In this document: piece by piece, positions 23,448-28,977 of the stretch
Layout: the number at the start of each line of letters is the position of its first letter
Numbering within the stretch: position 1 is the first letter of the stretch
DNA from: RGIG6353 sp045594565
Lineage (GTDB): Bacteria > Bacillota > Clostridia > Oscillospirales > SIG627
Assembly: GCA_045594565.1 (NCBI GenBank)
Contig: JAZNYT010000091.1
Location: forward strand, 1-28,977
Reading direction: 5' to 3'
Length of the DNA: 28,977 nt
Program-made: the position numbers and the translations under genes
Notes under the pieces: generated by a model
What the model saw: the letters and a program-made list of their open reading frames with translations, nothing else
Told to the model about the DNA's origin: nothing
Database searches by the model: none

Positions 23448-24071
23448 TTATCCTTGAAGTCCTATTTCGTCTTCGCTTTTGTATCTGATTATTTTAGCGG
23501 GTACACCGCCTACTATTGCATTTTCGGGTACGTCCTTCAGTACTACCGCACCTGCCCCCACCAGACTGCCTCTGTGCATTGTTATGTTGCCAAGTACCTT
23601 AGCGCCACAGGTCACCGTCACGTCGTCTTCAAGCACGGGAGGCTCTTCTCCTCTTTTGTAGCCAATAGTTACCTGCTGATATATTCTGCAGTTTTCTCCT
23701 ATTTTTTTTGCAGTTATGATAGTGGAAAAGCCGTGCTGAATATAAAGACCGCCGCCGATATCCTCGGTGTATATGTAGAGCGTTTCAAGAGGCTTCCAAA
23801 AGGTCCGCGCAATAAGAAAAAGAAGAAAGCAACCAATAGTACGAGCAGGATTCTTGAAACGGTGCAGTATGAGATTTCGAAACTCTTTTTTGTAGGTCAG
23901 ATACCAGTTAAGTGATTCGAAAAAGCCAAAATTTACTCCGTCAATCTCGTTCCACCTTGTAATATCCGCTTTTATAAGATTTTTTTGCTTTGATATTTTA
24001 GCACATAAATAGACTGGTAGTGTTCTGGGATAGTTTATAAGAGCTAGTAGCCTTTTTGCTTTGCTTGGCAT
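23448..24071 (-). CDS. serine O-acetyltransferase-like (CysE/hexapeptide family)
   Basis: This 207-residue protein has a basic, helical N-terminal half with a hydrophobic stretch (TIGCFLLFLIARTFW) and a C-terminal left-handed beta-helix of hexapeptide repeats: LYIQHGFSTIITAKKIG, IYQQVTIGYKRG, VTVTCGAKVLGNITM, SLVGAGAVVLKDVP, then IVGGVPAKII. Such enzymes transfer acetyl from acetyl-CoA to serine or to sugar hydroxyls. The lack of the long CysE N-terminal domain and the membrane-like segment fit polysaccharide O-acetyltransferases as well as serine acetyltransferase, so the acceptor is open. It has its own promoter. Confidence 0.85.
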   Translation of the reverse strand: MPSKAKRLLALINYPRTLPVYLCAKISKQKNLIKADITRWNEIDGVNFGFFESLNWYLTYKKEFRNLILHRFKNPARTIGCFLLFLIARTFWKPLETLYIYTEDIGGGLYIQHGFSTIITAKKIGENCRIYQQVTIGYKRGEEPPVLEDDVTVTCGAKVLGNITMHRGSLVGAGAVVLKDVPENAIVGGVPAKIIRYKSEDEIGLQG

Positions 24072-24110
24072 TTTTTATCCTTCTTTCCTGTCAAAACATC
24101 ATTTTAGGAT

Positions 24111-24139
24111 ATTATATCATAACTGTACCTTTATCGCAA
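24111..24139 (-). promoter_or_regulatory. promoter of the acetyltransferase gene
   Basis: TTGCGA (24134-24139), a 17-base spacer and TATAAT (24111-24116) on the minus strand, 40 bases before the start. Confidence 0.7.
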
Positions 24140-24149
24140 GATGTCTTGA

Positions 24150-24185
24150 TAAAAAATAAAGGGCTTGGATTTTCCCAAGCCCTTT
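24150..24185 (-). terminator. terminator of the Rrf2-rubrerythrin operon
   Basis: AAAGGGCTTGG and CCAAGCCCTTT around a short loop, then ATTTTTTAT on the minus strand, ten bases after the rubrerythrin stop. Confidence 0.9.
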
Positions 24186-24195
24186 AAATCAATTA

Positions 24196-24741
24196 TTAGT
24201 TAAAATACTTCTTGTAAAGACCCTCAAAAGCTTTTCCGTGACGAGCTTCGTCGCGTGCCATTTCGTGAACTGTGTCGTGAATAGCGTCGAGTCCAAGCTC
24301 CTTTGCTTTCTTTGCAAGCTCAAACTTGCCGAGAGTTGCGCCATTTTCAGCTTCAATTCTCACCTTAAGGTTTTCCTTGGAGAGGGGAGATACGCACTCA
24401 CCGAGAAGCTCTGCAAACTTTGCTGCATGCTCTGCTTCTTCATAAGCTGCCTTTTCCCAGTACATACCGATTTCGGGATAGCCTTCTCTGAAAGCAGCTC
24501 TTGCCATTGCAAGGTACATACCAACCTCTGTACATTCACCGTTGAAGTTAGCGCGAAGACCTTCGATTATTTCCATGGGAGCATCCTTTGCAACGCCGAT
24601 TACGTGCTCTGCTGCCCAGTCAAGTCCTTCTTCCTTAACCTCAACAAACTTTGAAGCGGGAGCCTTGCAAAGAGGGCAATTATCGGGTGCTTCCATTCCT
24701 TCTACGATTTCTCCACAAATAGTACATCTGAACTTTTTCAT
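24196..24741 (-). CDS. reverse rubrerythrin (rubredoxin domain N-terminal)
   Basis: This 181-residue protein starts with a rubredoxin-type iron site (C6, C9, C22, C25 in CTICG and CPLC), followed by a ferritin-like four-helix domain with ligand motifs AYEEAEHAAKFAE and MARDEARHGKAF. In ordinary rubrerythrins the rubredoxin part is at the C-terminus; this order is that of reverse rubrerythrins, which reduce hydrogen peroxide and protect anaerobes during oxygen exposure. The protein is cytosolic. It lies 24 bases after an Rrf2 regulator gene and shares its promoter and operators. SD AAGGAG lies upstream of ATG. Confidence 0.95.
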   Translation of the reverse strand: MKKFRCTICGEIVEGMEAPDNCPLCKAPASKFVEVKEEGLDWAAEHVIGVAKDAPMEIIEGLRANFNGECTEVGMYLAMARAAFREGYPEIGMYWEKAAYEEAEHAAKFAELLGECVSPLSKENLKVRIEAENGATLGKFELAKKAKELGLDAIHDTVHEMARDEARHGKAFEGLYKKYFN

Positions 24742-24765
24742 TGTTTTTTTCTCCTTATAAATAAA

Positions 24766-25209
24766 TTATTTAATTTTTTCAATAATGTCGAGAGAGGAAA
24801 CGTCATTGTCGGTAATACTTCTCACGGTGACGGCATCAAGTCTTTCAATCACCGCTTGATTTACTGCGGTAAATGCCATATGCACCTTACAACAGGTTTT
24901 GTTGTAACCGTTAAGTGAGCAGTAATGACAGTCATCAAGGCACTTCGATATGTAAACCTTGCCCTCTATTGCTTCTATTATATTGAGTAAGCTGAGGGTG
25001 TTTGCATCAACGGCAAGCTCATATCCTCCCACTGCTCCTTTATAGGAGTCAACTATTCCTGACGCCTTCAACTTTCGTAGCACCTTCAAGGCAATACTTT
25101 TTGTTATTGCAACACGGCTTGATAAAGTTCCGGTATCAAGCATTCCACCTGCCTCGTCGAGAGCACAACACATTCTGATGGCGTAATCTGATTCTTGGGT
25201 TACTCTCAC
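24766..25209 (-). CDS. Rrf2-family transcriptional regulator
   Basis: This 147-residue protein starts with an Rrf2 winged helix (ESDYAIRMCCALDEAG, VAITKSIALKVLRKLKASGIVDSYKGAVGGYEL). A cysteine cluster at C90, C94, C97 and C106-C107 follows, placed where IscR and NsrR hold an iron-sulfur cluster, so a redox- or iron-responsive repressor is likely. The start is GTG at 25209, giving the usual MRVTQESDYA N-terminus behind GGGAG. It is first gene of an operon with reverse rubrerythrin, and two inverted repeats in its own promoter suggest autoregulation and control of peroxide defence. Confidence 0.92.
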   Translation of the reverse strand: MRVTQESDYAIRMCCALDEAGGMLDTGTLSSRVAITKSIALKVLRKLKASGIVDSYKGAVGGYELAVDANTLSLLNIIEAIEGKVYISKCLDDCHYCSLNGYNKTCCKVHMAFTAVNQAVIERLDAVTVRSITDNDVSSLDIIEKIK

Positions 25210-25232
25210 TGTTTTTCTCCCTGATATATTGT

Positions 25233-25282
25233 GTACCTTTTTGGTACGGTTTGATTATATACCAAAACGGTTCACTTGTCAA
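25233..25282 (-). promoter_or_regulatory. promoter and two-site operator of the Rrf2-rubrerythrin operon
   Basis: TTGACA (25277-25282), 17 bases, TATAAT (25254-25259) on the minus strand. Two ACC-N5-GGT inverted repeats occupy it: ACCAAAACGGT (25261-25271) inside the spacer and GTACCTTTTTGGTAC (25233-25247) across the expected start of transcription. Centres are 26 bases apart. Binding at either would block RNA polymerase. Confidence 0.75.
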
Positions 25283-25332
25283 TACCTTTTTTCAAAAAAA
25301 TAAAAATTTTTAAAAAAAGCAAAAAAGCACTT

Positions 25333-25373
25333 AAAAAAAGGGAAGAAAACTCATTCTTGAGTTTTCTTCCTTT
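25333..25373 (-). terminator. terminator of the AbrB-like gene
   Basis: GGAAGAAAACTC and GAGTTTTCTTCC form the stem, with CTTTTTTT following on the minus strand. Confidence 0.9.
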
Positions 25374-25381
25374 AAGCTTTT

Positions 25382-25630
25382 TTAGTTGGGAATTTTAGAT
25401 ATTTCCCTTATGCATTTTAGGCAAACGGTCTTTCCTTCAAATTTAGTAAGCCCGTTTTCTTCTCCACAGAAAATACAGGAGGGGGTGTTTTTGGTCATTG
25501 TTATCTTCTCACCGTCAAGCTCCAACCTCAAAAGGTCACCCGACTTTATATCAAGCGCGGTTCTGAAATCTATGGGTATAACAACTCGTCCAAGCTCATC
25601 AATCGGACGAATGTTTCCTTTATTTCTCAT
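25382..25630 (-). CDS. AbrB/SpoVT-family transition-state regulator
   Basis: This 82-residue protein has an N-terminal swapped-hairpin DNA-binding domain (NIRPIDELGRVVIPIDFRTALDIKSGDLLRL), the standard AbrB signature. It ends with two CxxC pairs (CIFCG and CLKCI) that could bind zinc, as seen in several clostridial AbrB-like proteins. Such proteins are global regulators of growth transitions and sporulation-linked genes. The ATG at 25630 is preferred because AGAGGTGAT precedes it; the longer frame to 25657 starts upstream of this site. It is a single-gene unit with promoter and terminator. Confidence 0.93.
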   Translation of the reverse strand: MRNKGNIRPIDELGRVVIPIDFRTALDIKSGDLLRLELDGEKITMTKNTPSCIFCGEENGLTKFEGKTVCLKCIREISKIPN

Positions 25631-25647
25631 ACTATCACCTCTATGAC

Positions 25648-25676
25648 ATTTTACCACATAATATATTATAAGTCAA
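25648..25676 (-). promoter_or_regulatory. promoter of the AbrB-like gene
   Basis: TTGACT (25671-25676), a 17-base spacer and TAAAAT (25648-25653) on the minus strand. Confidence 0.85.
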
Positions 25677-25706
25677 CATTTATTTACAATGATTACCAGT
25701 TAAAGG

Positions 25707-25737
25707 ATAAAAAAGCCAGCCGCATTTGCGGCTGGCT
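25707..25737 (-). terminator. terminator of the rpsF-ssb-rpsR-secG run
   Basis: AGCCAGCCGC, loop, GCGGCTGGCT followed by TTTTTT on the minus strand, ten bases after the secG stop. Confidence 0.95.
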
Positions 25738-25746
25738 AAATTTCTT

Positions 25747-26196
25747 TTATTCAACTGTTGTTTCAGCGTCGGGAGTTTCTGTAGTCTCGGGAGCGTCTGC
25801 AACCTCGGGAGCTTCGGTAACTTCAGGAGTTTCTGTGGTCTCGGGAGCTTCAGTAACTTCAGGAGTTTCTGTAGTCTCGGGAGTTTCAGTAACCTCAGGA
25901 GTTTCGCTAACTTCAGGAGTTGTCTCAACGTTGGGAGTATAGATTATTTCAGGCTCGGTATATGTTGAACCGAATGCGATATAAACTATAATAACTACGA
26001 GAACGAAAAGAATCGCAACAACTGTTGTGATTTTGGAAAGGAGAGAGTCGATTGTACGGCCCTTAGCCTTGCCAAAGAATGTTTCTGCTCCGCCTGCAAT
26101 AGTACCGGAAAGTCTTTTGGACTTACCGCTCTGCATAAGAACGGCAACGGTGAGGAATATTGCCATAACGAGAAGCAGTATACCAAGAATCAGCAT
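25747..26196 (-). CDS. secG: SecG translocase subunit with repetitive acidic C-terminal tail
   Basis: Residues 1-~76 are a normal SecG: two membrane helices (ILGILLLVMAIFLTVAVLMQ and TTVVAILFVLVVIIVYIAFG) around the conserved loop GKSKRLSGTIAGGAETFFGK. SecG supports protein export through SecYE. SecG usually ends shortly after the second helix, at 70-80 residues; this protein has 149, with a tail of ~70 residues built from ET-x-PE-type repeats rich in Thr, Glu and Pro. By SecG topology the tail is outside the membrane. AAGGAGG precedes ATG at 26196, 37 bases after rpsR. The encoding of the tail is described as a repeat. Confidence 0.88.
   Translation of the reverse strand: MLILGILLLVMAIFLTVAVLMQSGKSKRLSGTIAGGAETFFGKAKGRTIDSLLSKITTVVAILFVLVVIIVYIAFGSTYTEPEIIYTPNVETTPEVSETPEVTETPETTETPEVTEAPETTETPEVTEAPEVADAPETTETPDAETTVE
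25755..25930 (-). repeat. 18-base tandem repeats coding for the SecG tail
   Basis: Imperfect 18-base units such as GTAACTTCAGGAGTTTCT (plus-strand reading) repeat about nine times, each coding for a six-residue unit of the type ETPEVT. Unit edges keep the reading frame, so gain or loss of units would change tail length without a frameshift. Confidence 0.85.
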
Positions 26197-26233
26197 TGTG
26201 TTACCTCCTTAAATATTTTGAGTTTCAGCAATA

Positions 26234-26476
26234 TTAGTCGCTGATGTAAGGAAGAAGTGCGATATGACGAGCACGCTTAACCGCAACGGTAAGCTGTCTC
26301 TGATGCTTAGCACAAGTGCCTGTAATTCTACGGGGAAGAATCTTGGAACGCTCGGAAACAAACTTTCTGAGTCTGGGAACGTCCTTGTAATCAATGTGCT
26401 CTATTTTGTCCGCACAGAAAGCACAAACTTTCTTTCTCTTGCGGGGCTTAAATGATTTCTGCATATCCTTATCCAT
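26234..26476 (-). CDS. rpsR: 30S ribosomal protein S18
   Basis: This 80-residue protein has the S18 core YKDVPRLRKFVSERSKILPRRITGTCAKHQRQLTVAVKRARHIALLPY. A CxxC pair (VCAFC) near the start and the later C-x-x-H pattern CAKH give the zinc-binding form of S18. It binds next to S6 on the small subunit platform. AAGGAGG lies nine bases before ATG 26476. It follows ssb by 27 bases in the conserved rpsF-ssb-rpsR order. Confidence 0.96.
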   Translation of the reverse strand: MDKDMQKSFKPRKRKKVCAFCADKIEHIDYKDVPRLRKFVSERSKILPRRITGTCAKHQRQLTVAVKRARHIALLPYISD

Positions 26477-26503
26477 TTTAAATTACCTCCTTAAGATTAT
26501 AAA

Positions 26504-26941
26504 TTAGAAGGGAAGGTCGTCGTCGGTGGACATTTCCTCGAAGGAAATGCTCTCGCCTGCATTGCTGTAGGGCGCGGGAGCCGAGGGCTGACCAAAGGCC
26601 GCCGACTGAGAGTCGGGCTTTCTGTCAACGAAGGAAACTTCGTCGGCAACTACCTCAAGAGTGTAACGTTTTTGGTTGTTGTTATCGGTCCATGAACGGG
26701 ACTGAAGCTGACCGCAAACGAGAATGCTTCTACCCTTATTGAAGTATCTCTTTACAAACTCGGCAGTTTGACGCCAGCATACGACGCCGATGAAATCTGC
26801 ATCTTGCTGACCCTCGGTTCTCTGGAAACGTCTCTGAACAGCAATTCTGAAATTGGTAACAGGAACACCGTTAGGTGTTGTCTTAAGTTCAGGATCCTCT
26901 ACCAGATTACCGATGAGGATGACTTTGTTAAATGAAGCCAT
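26504..26941 (-). CDS. ssb: single-stranded DNA-binding protein
   Basis: This 145-residue protein has the OB fold at ~1-105 (SFNKVILIGNLVEDPELKTTPNGVPVTNFRIAV...FIGVVCWRQTAEFV...GRSILVCGQLQSRSW), followed by a disordered Gln/Pro/Ser linker. The acidic tip DDDLPF recruits replication and repair partners. It coats single-stranded DNA as a tetramer. The gene sits between rpsF and rpsR, as in most Bacillota, with gaps of 13 and 27 bases; GGAGTGA precedes the start. Confidence 0.97.
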   Translation of the reverse strand: MASFNKVILIGNLVEDPELKTTPNGVPVTNFRIAVQRRFQRTEGQQDADFIGVVCWRQTAEFVKRYFNKGRSILVCGQLQSRSWTDNNNQKRYTLEVVADEVSFVDRKPDSQSAAFGQPSAPAPYSNAGESISFEEMSTDDDLPF

Positions 26942-26954
26942 TTTTCTTCACTCC

Positions 26955-27248
26955 TTACTCGCCGGCTTTAACAACAAGCGCACGAAGGATACCGTCTGTG
27001 ATATTGAAGTTTCTCTCAAGCTCTGCGGGGAAAGCAGGATCACTTGTAAAATGAACAAGTGTGTAGTATCCGTCGGTTATGTCGTTGATAGGATAAGCAA
27101 GCTTCTTCTTGCCCCAATCCTCAACATCAACGATAGTACTGTTTGCTTCGATCATGCTCTTGAACTTAGCGATAAGTTCATTTGCTGCCTCTTCTGCAAG
27201 TGTACCGTCAACTACGTAGATAACCTCATACTTTGTGATGTTTTCCAT
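26955..27248 (-). CDS. rpsF: 30S ribosomal protein S6
   Basis: This 97-residue protein has the S6 pattern: KYEVIYVVDGTLAEEAANELIAKFKSMIEANSTIVDVEDWGKKKLAYPINDITDGYYTLVHF, then LERNFNITDGILRALVVK. It binds S18 on the 30S platform. The ATG at 27248 follows AAGGAGG by eight bases and gives the normal length; the frame runs upstream to 27293 without support. It is first gene of the rpsF-ssb-rpsR run and has its own consensus promoter and a short structured leader. Confidence 0.96.
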   Translation of the reverse strand: MENITKYEVIYVVDGTLAEEAANELIAKFKSMIEANSTIVDVEDWGKKKLAYPINDITDGYYTLVHFTSDPAFPAELERNFNITDGILRALVVKAGE

Positions 27249-27332
27249 GTGTTTTTGCACCTCCTTATGGACATATGACCTTTGTTTTCCCAAAGGTAAG
27301 AAGATATTACTGCATCTTACAGTAATTCATAC
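27249..27332 (-). promoter_or_regulatory. rpsF leader with two stem-loops
   Basis: Arms ATTACTG/CAGTAAT (27306-27326) and ACCTTTG/CAAAGGT (27278-27297) form two hairpins between the predicted transcription start and the AAGGAGG site. S6:S18-binding leaders are known in other bacteria, but I cannot confirm the specific motif here. Confidence 0.4.
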
Positions 27333-27338
27333 TGAAAG

Positions 27339-27367
27339 ATTATACAACAACTTTTACGTTTTGTCAA
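27339..27367 (-). promoter_or_regulatory. rpsF operon promoter
   Basis: TTGACA (27362-27367), 17 bases, TATAAT (27339-27344) on the minus strand, only 8 bases after the mntP stop codon. No terminator separates mntP from it. Confidence 0.92.
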
Positions 27368-27374
27368 CATTTTT

Positions 27375-27962
27375 TTAAATAATGGAATCAAGAAGTATCT
27401 GAAGACCGATGACAATGAGTATAGTACCGCCGAGAATGTTTGCTTTTCCCGAAAGAAGTGTTCCTGTTTTCTTTCCTATGATTACGCCTGCAAAGCATAT
27501 AACAAAGGTGACCGCGGCAATTATGAGTGCGCTGACAAGTGCTTCGAGAAATGAGTATTCTACAATTTTAAAGCCTACCGACAGTGCATCAATTGAAGTG
27601 GCTACTGCTTGAATGAGTATTGTGCCGAGCGTAAGCTTTATGAGAGGACAGGACTCCTCATCCTTGGGGCGCCTCGTTTCGATTATCATCTTCACTCCTA
27701 TATATGTGAGAAGCAGGAAGGCTACCACGGGAATGAATTTCTGCACCGCTTGGAAGTATTCCAGTATGGTATGAACACACACCCATCCGAGCATTGGCAT
27801 AAGCGCCTGAAAGAAAGCAAATGTTCCTGATATAAAAGCGGTTTTTCTCCTTTTCATGCCCGGCTCACTGAGCCCTGCTACAAGAGATATTGAAAAAGCA
27901 TCCATTGCAAGTCCTACGCCGAGCATTACCGAGGTAATGAAAAAAGCAACGTTCAAGTTCAT
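27375..27962 (-). CDS. mntP: manganese efflux pump MntP
   Basis: This 195-residue protein has six membrane helices in two similar halves, with the family motifs GVGLAMDAFSISLVAG near residues 13-28 and ATSIDALSVGF near 115-125; both aspartates are kept. MntP exports Mn2+. The identification is supported by an Mn2+-type yybP-ykoY riboswitch in the leader. The ATG at 27962 follows GGAGAATAAAC; the frame extends to 28007 but that would start inside the terminator hairpin. Readthrough from mntP into rpsF is possible because no terminator is visible after it. Confidence 0.94.
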   Translation of the reverse strand: MNLNVAFFITSVMLGVGLAMDAFSISLVAGLSEPGMKRRKTAFISGTFAFFQALMPMLGWVCVHTILEYFQAVQKFIPVVAFLLLTYIGVKMIIETRRPKDEESCPLIKLTLGTILIQAVATSIDALSVGFKIVEYSFLEALVSALIIAAVTFVICFAGVIIGKKTGTLLSGKANILGGTILIVIGLQILLDSII

Positions 27963-27982
27963 GTTTATTCTCCAAAGAAAAC

Positions 27983-28010
27983 AAAAAAATGTATGGCAAT
28001 AAACCATACA
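27983..28010 (-). terminator. riboswitch-linked terminator before mntP
   Basis: TGTATGG, loop TTTATTG, CCATACA, then TTTTTTT on the minus strand, between the aptamer and the mntP ribosome binding site. Confidence 0.8.
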
Positions 28011-28015
28011 AAAAT

Positions 28016-28130
28016 GAGACTATGCACAGCTTATCCCTATACATAAGTCTCGCATATTAAAGCAAGCCAGACCCCAAAGGGTCAGTATGTTGACTTACTG
28101 CACGTGTGTGCTTGCTACTCCCTTACCGCT
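28016..28130 (-). promoter_or_regulatory. yybP-ykoY (Mn2+) riboswitch
   Basis: The minus strand has GGGAGTAGC (28114-28122), GTCAACATACTGACC (28079-28093 region) and GCGAGACTTAT (28043-28053), the conserved blocks of this manganese riboswitch. A hairpin GAGACTTATG...CATAGTCTC (28016-28051) overlaps the 3' aptamer block and gives an alternative fold. When Mn2+ binds, family members turn on expression of Mn exporters. Confidence 0.9.
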
Positions 28131-28132
28131 AC

Positions 28133-28160
28133 AGTATATCATATTTTTCCCAAAAGTCAA
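28133..28160 (-). promoter_or_regulatory. mntP promoter
   Basis: TTGACT (28155-28160), a 16-base spacer and TATACT (28133-28138) on the minus strand, immediately before the riboswitch. Confidence 0.8.
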
Positions 28161-28216
28161 GAAAAAAACATACTCTTTTATCTATCTCTTGCACTTTCAA
28201 AATTATTTACAAAAAA

Positions 28217-28230
28217 TGAACAAATGTTCT
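28217..28230. promoter_or_regulatory. LexA-box-like palindrome
   Basis: GAAC-AAAT-GTTC matches the core of the Gram-positive SOS box (CGAACRNRYGTTYC) except for the two outermost bases. It ends 9 bases before the -35 box of the aminotransferase gene. It may be coincidental. Confidence 0.35.
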
Positions 28231-28238
28231 ATTTTTGT

Positions 28239-28267
28239 TTGACTTTTATAATTTTGTGTGATATTAT
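28239..28267 (+). promoter_or_regulatory. promoter of the DegT-family gene
   Basis: TTGACT (28239-28244), a 17-base spacer and TATTAT (28262-28267). Confidence 0.75.
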
Positions 28268-28330
28268 ATTATTATCTTTAAGTAGAAAATAGGTTTTTTG
28301 TGCCTAAAAACGAAAAGGCGGAATCAAAAA

Positions 28331-28977
28331 ATGTTTATAAATTCTTCAAATTTTACAAGGTTTGACAAAAAAATATGGCTCGCAACTCCTACAATGCATG
28401 GGACGGAAATGGAGTACGTAAATCACGCTTACGAAACCAACTGGATGTCAACGGTTGGAGAGAACATCAACGAGGTTGAAAAACAGATTTGCGAAAAAAT
28501 CGGATGTAATTACGCGGTTGCTCTTTCTTGCGGAACATCAGCACTTCATCTTGCAGTAAAGCTTGCAGGGGTGAAGGCAGGAGACAACGTTTTCTGCACC
28601 GATATGACCTTCGCCGCAACAGTCAATGCAGTAATGTATGAAAAAGCAAATCTTATTTTTATTGATACCGAATACGATACCTGGAATATGGACCCCGTAG
28701 CGCTTGAAAAAGCTTTTGAGCTTTATCCCGACACAAAGGTGATAATAGTTGCAAACCTTTACGGAACACCTGCAAAGTTTGATGAGATTTGTGCTATTGC
28801 AAAAAAGCACGGTGCGGTGATAATAGAAGATGCCGCCGAGTCACTCGGTGCAACGTACAAGGGACAGCAGACAGGCTCCTTCGGTGACTTTAATGCCATT
28901 TCCTTTAACGGCAATAAGATTATCACAGGCTCCTCGGGAGGAATGCTCCTAACCGACGACGAGGACTCCGCAAACAA
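28331..28977 (+). CDS. DegT/DnrJ/EryC1/StrS-family aminotransferase (3' end outside window)
   Basis: The first 215 residues are present and the frame is open to the window edge. They show the PLP-dependent sugar aminotransferase pattern: WLATPTMHGTEMEYVNHAYETNWMSTVGENINEVE near the N-terminus, ALSCGTSALHLAVKLAGVKAGDNVF (~59-83), TDMTFAATVNAV, NLYGTPAKFDEI, the PLP-contacting IEDAAESLGATYKG (~157-170), and SFNGNKIITGSSGGML with the Schiff-base lysine. Such enzymes aminate keto-sugar nucleotides for surface glycans or glycoproteins. The start follows a weak AAGGCGG site. This opens a probable surface-polysaccharide gene group to the right. Confidence 0.93.
   Translation, partial: MFINSSNFTRFDKKIWLATPTMHGTEMEYVNHAYETNWMSTVGENINEVEKQICEKIGCNYAVALSCGTSALHLAVKLAGVKAGDNVFCTDMTFAATVNAVMYEKANLIFIDTEYDTWNMDPVALEKAFELYPDTKVIIVANLYGTPAKFDEICAIAKKHGAVIIEDAAESLGATYKGQQTGSFGDFNAISFNGNKIITGSSGGMLLTDDEDSAN

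Noticed and set aside
23379..23915. Plus-strand frame of 178 codons opposite the acetyltransferase gene
   Set aside because: It is a shadow of the hexapeptide-repeat gene, which has clear family motifs.
25755..25930. Possible CRISPR array
   Set aside because: The repeats are short, directly adjacent without spacers, and code for the SecG tail.
25643..25942. Plus-strand frame with Gly/Ser/Val repeats opposite secG
   Set aside because: The repeats are the complement of the SecG tail repeats. There is no ribosome binding site, and secG has clear conserved residues.

Overview
This window looks like a chromosomal segment from an anaerobic, low-to-moderate-GC Bacillota of class Clostridia, probably a gut Oscillospirales-type or related uncultured lineage. 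The lineage is inferred; no taxonomic marker was searched. The evidence is AAGGAGG-type ribosome binding sites, consensus TTGACA-N17-TATAAT promoters, a CIRCE operator, TPP and Mn2+ riboswitches, an ECF-type thiamine transporter subunit, a reverse rubrerythrin with an Rrf2 regulator, a secreted protein with SLH domains, and dense palindromic intergenic repeats of the kind common in clostridial genomes.

Layout. (1) 1-400: terminator-like hairpins and a tRNA-Arg(ACG) whose 3' end is duplicated nearby. (2) 465-2456: a LysR regulator divergent from an ornithine cyclodeaminase-family enzyme. (3) 2570-5862, minus strand: TPP riboswitch, thiT and tspO, preceded by CIRCE-controlled htpG. (4) 5914-8717, plus strand: the conserved rpsO-pnp pair with structured leader and intergenic RNA. 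(5) 8725-20170: an AT-richer accessory block. It holds a 1211-residue surface peptidase (SH3b, M23, InlB-type repeats, SLH) followed by two lipoproteins and a zinc-ribbon membrane protein, then a small RHH protein, a DUF3232-like protein with another lipoprotein, a long ECF sigma factor, a repeat-rich noncoding stretch and a small membrane protein. (6) 20331-24071: PepSY lipoprotein, metallophosphoesterase, GH28-like beta-helix protein and a serine-acetyltransferase-like enzyme. (7) 24196-25630: reverse rubrerythrin with its Rrf2 regulator, and an AbrB-like regulator. (8) 25747-27367: rpsF-ssb-rpsR, continuing to a secG that carries a repetitive acidic tail. (9) 27375-28160: mntP under an Mn2+ riboswitch. 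(10) 28331-end: a DegT/DnrJ-type aminotransferase cut by the window edge.

How it works together. Much of the window is controlled by visible RNA or operator elements: TPP for thiT (and possibly tspO), Mn2+ for mntP, HrcA/CIRCE for htpG, a two-site inverted repeat for the Rrf2-rubrerythrin operon, and leaders for rpsO and rpsF. The accessory block is rich in exported proteins (three lipoproteins, one SLH-anchored hydrolase, membrane proteins) and suggests a lineage-specific envelope function. No prophage, transposase, CRISPR array or defence system is visible. The most unusual observations are the thiT-tspO hairpin that is both a terminator and a cover for the next ribosome binding site, the repeat-tailed SecG, the long ECF sigma factor with a winged-helix extension, and a candidate 21-residue membrane peptide.
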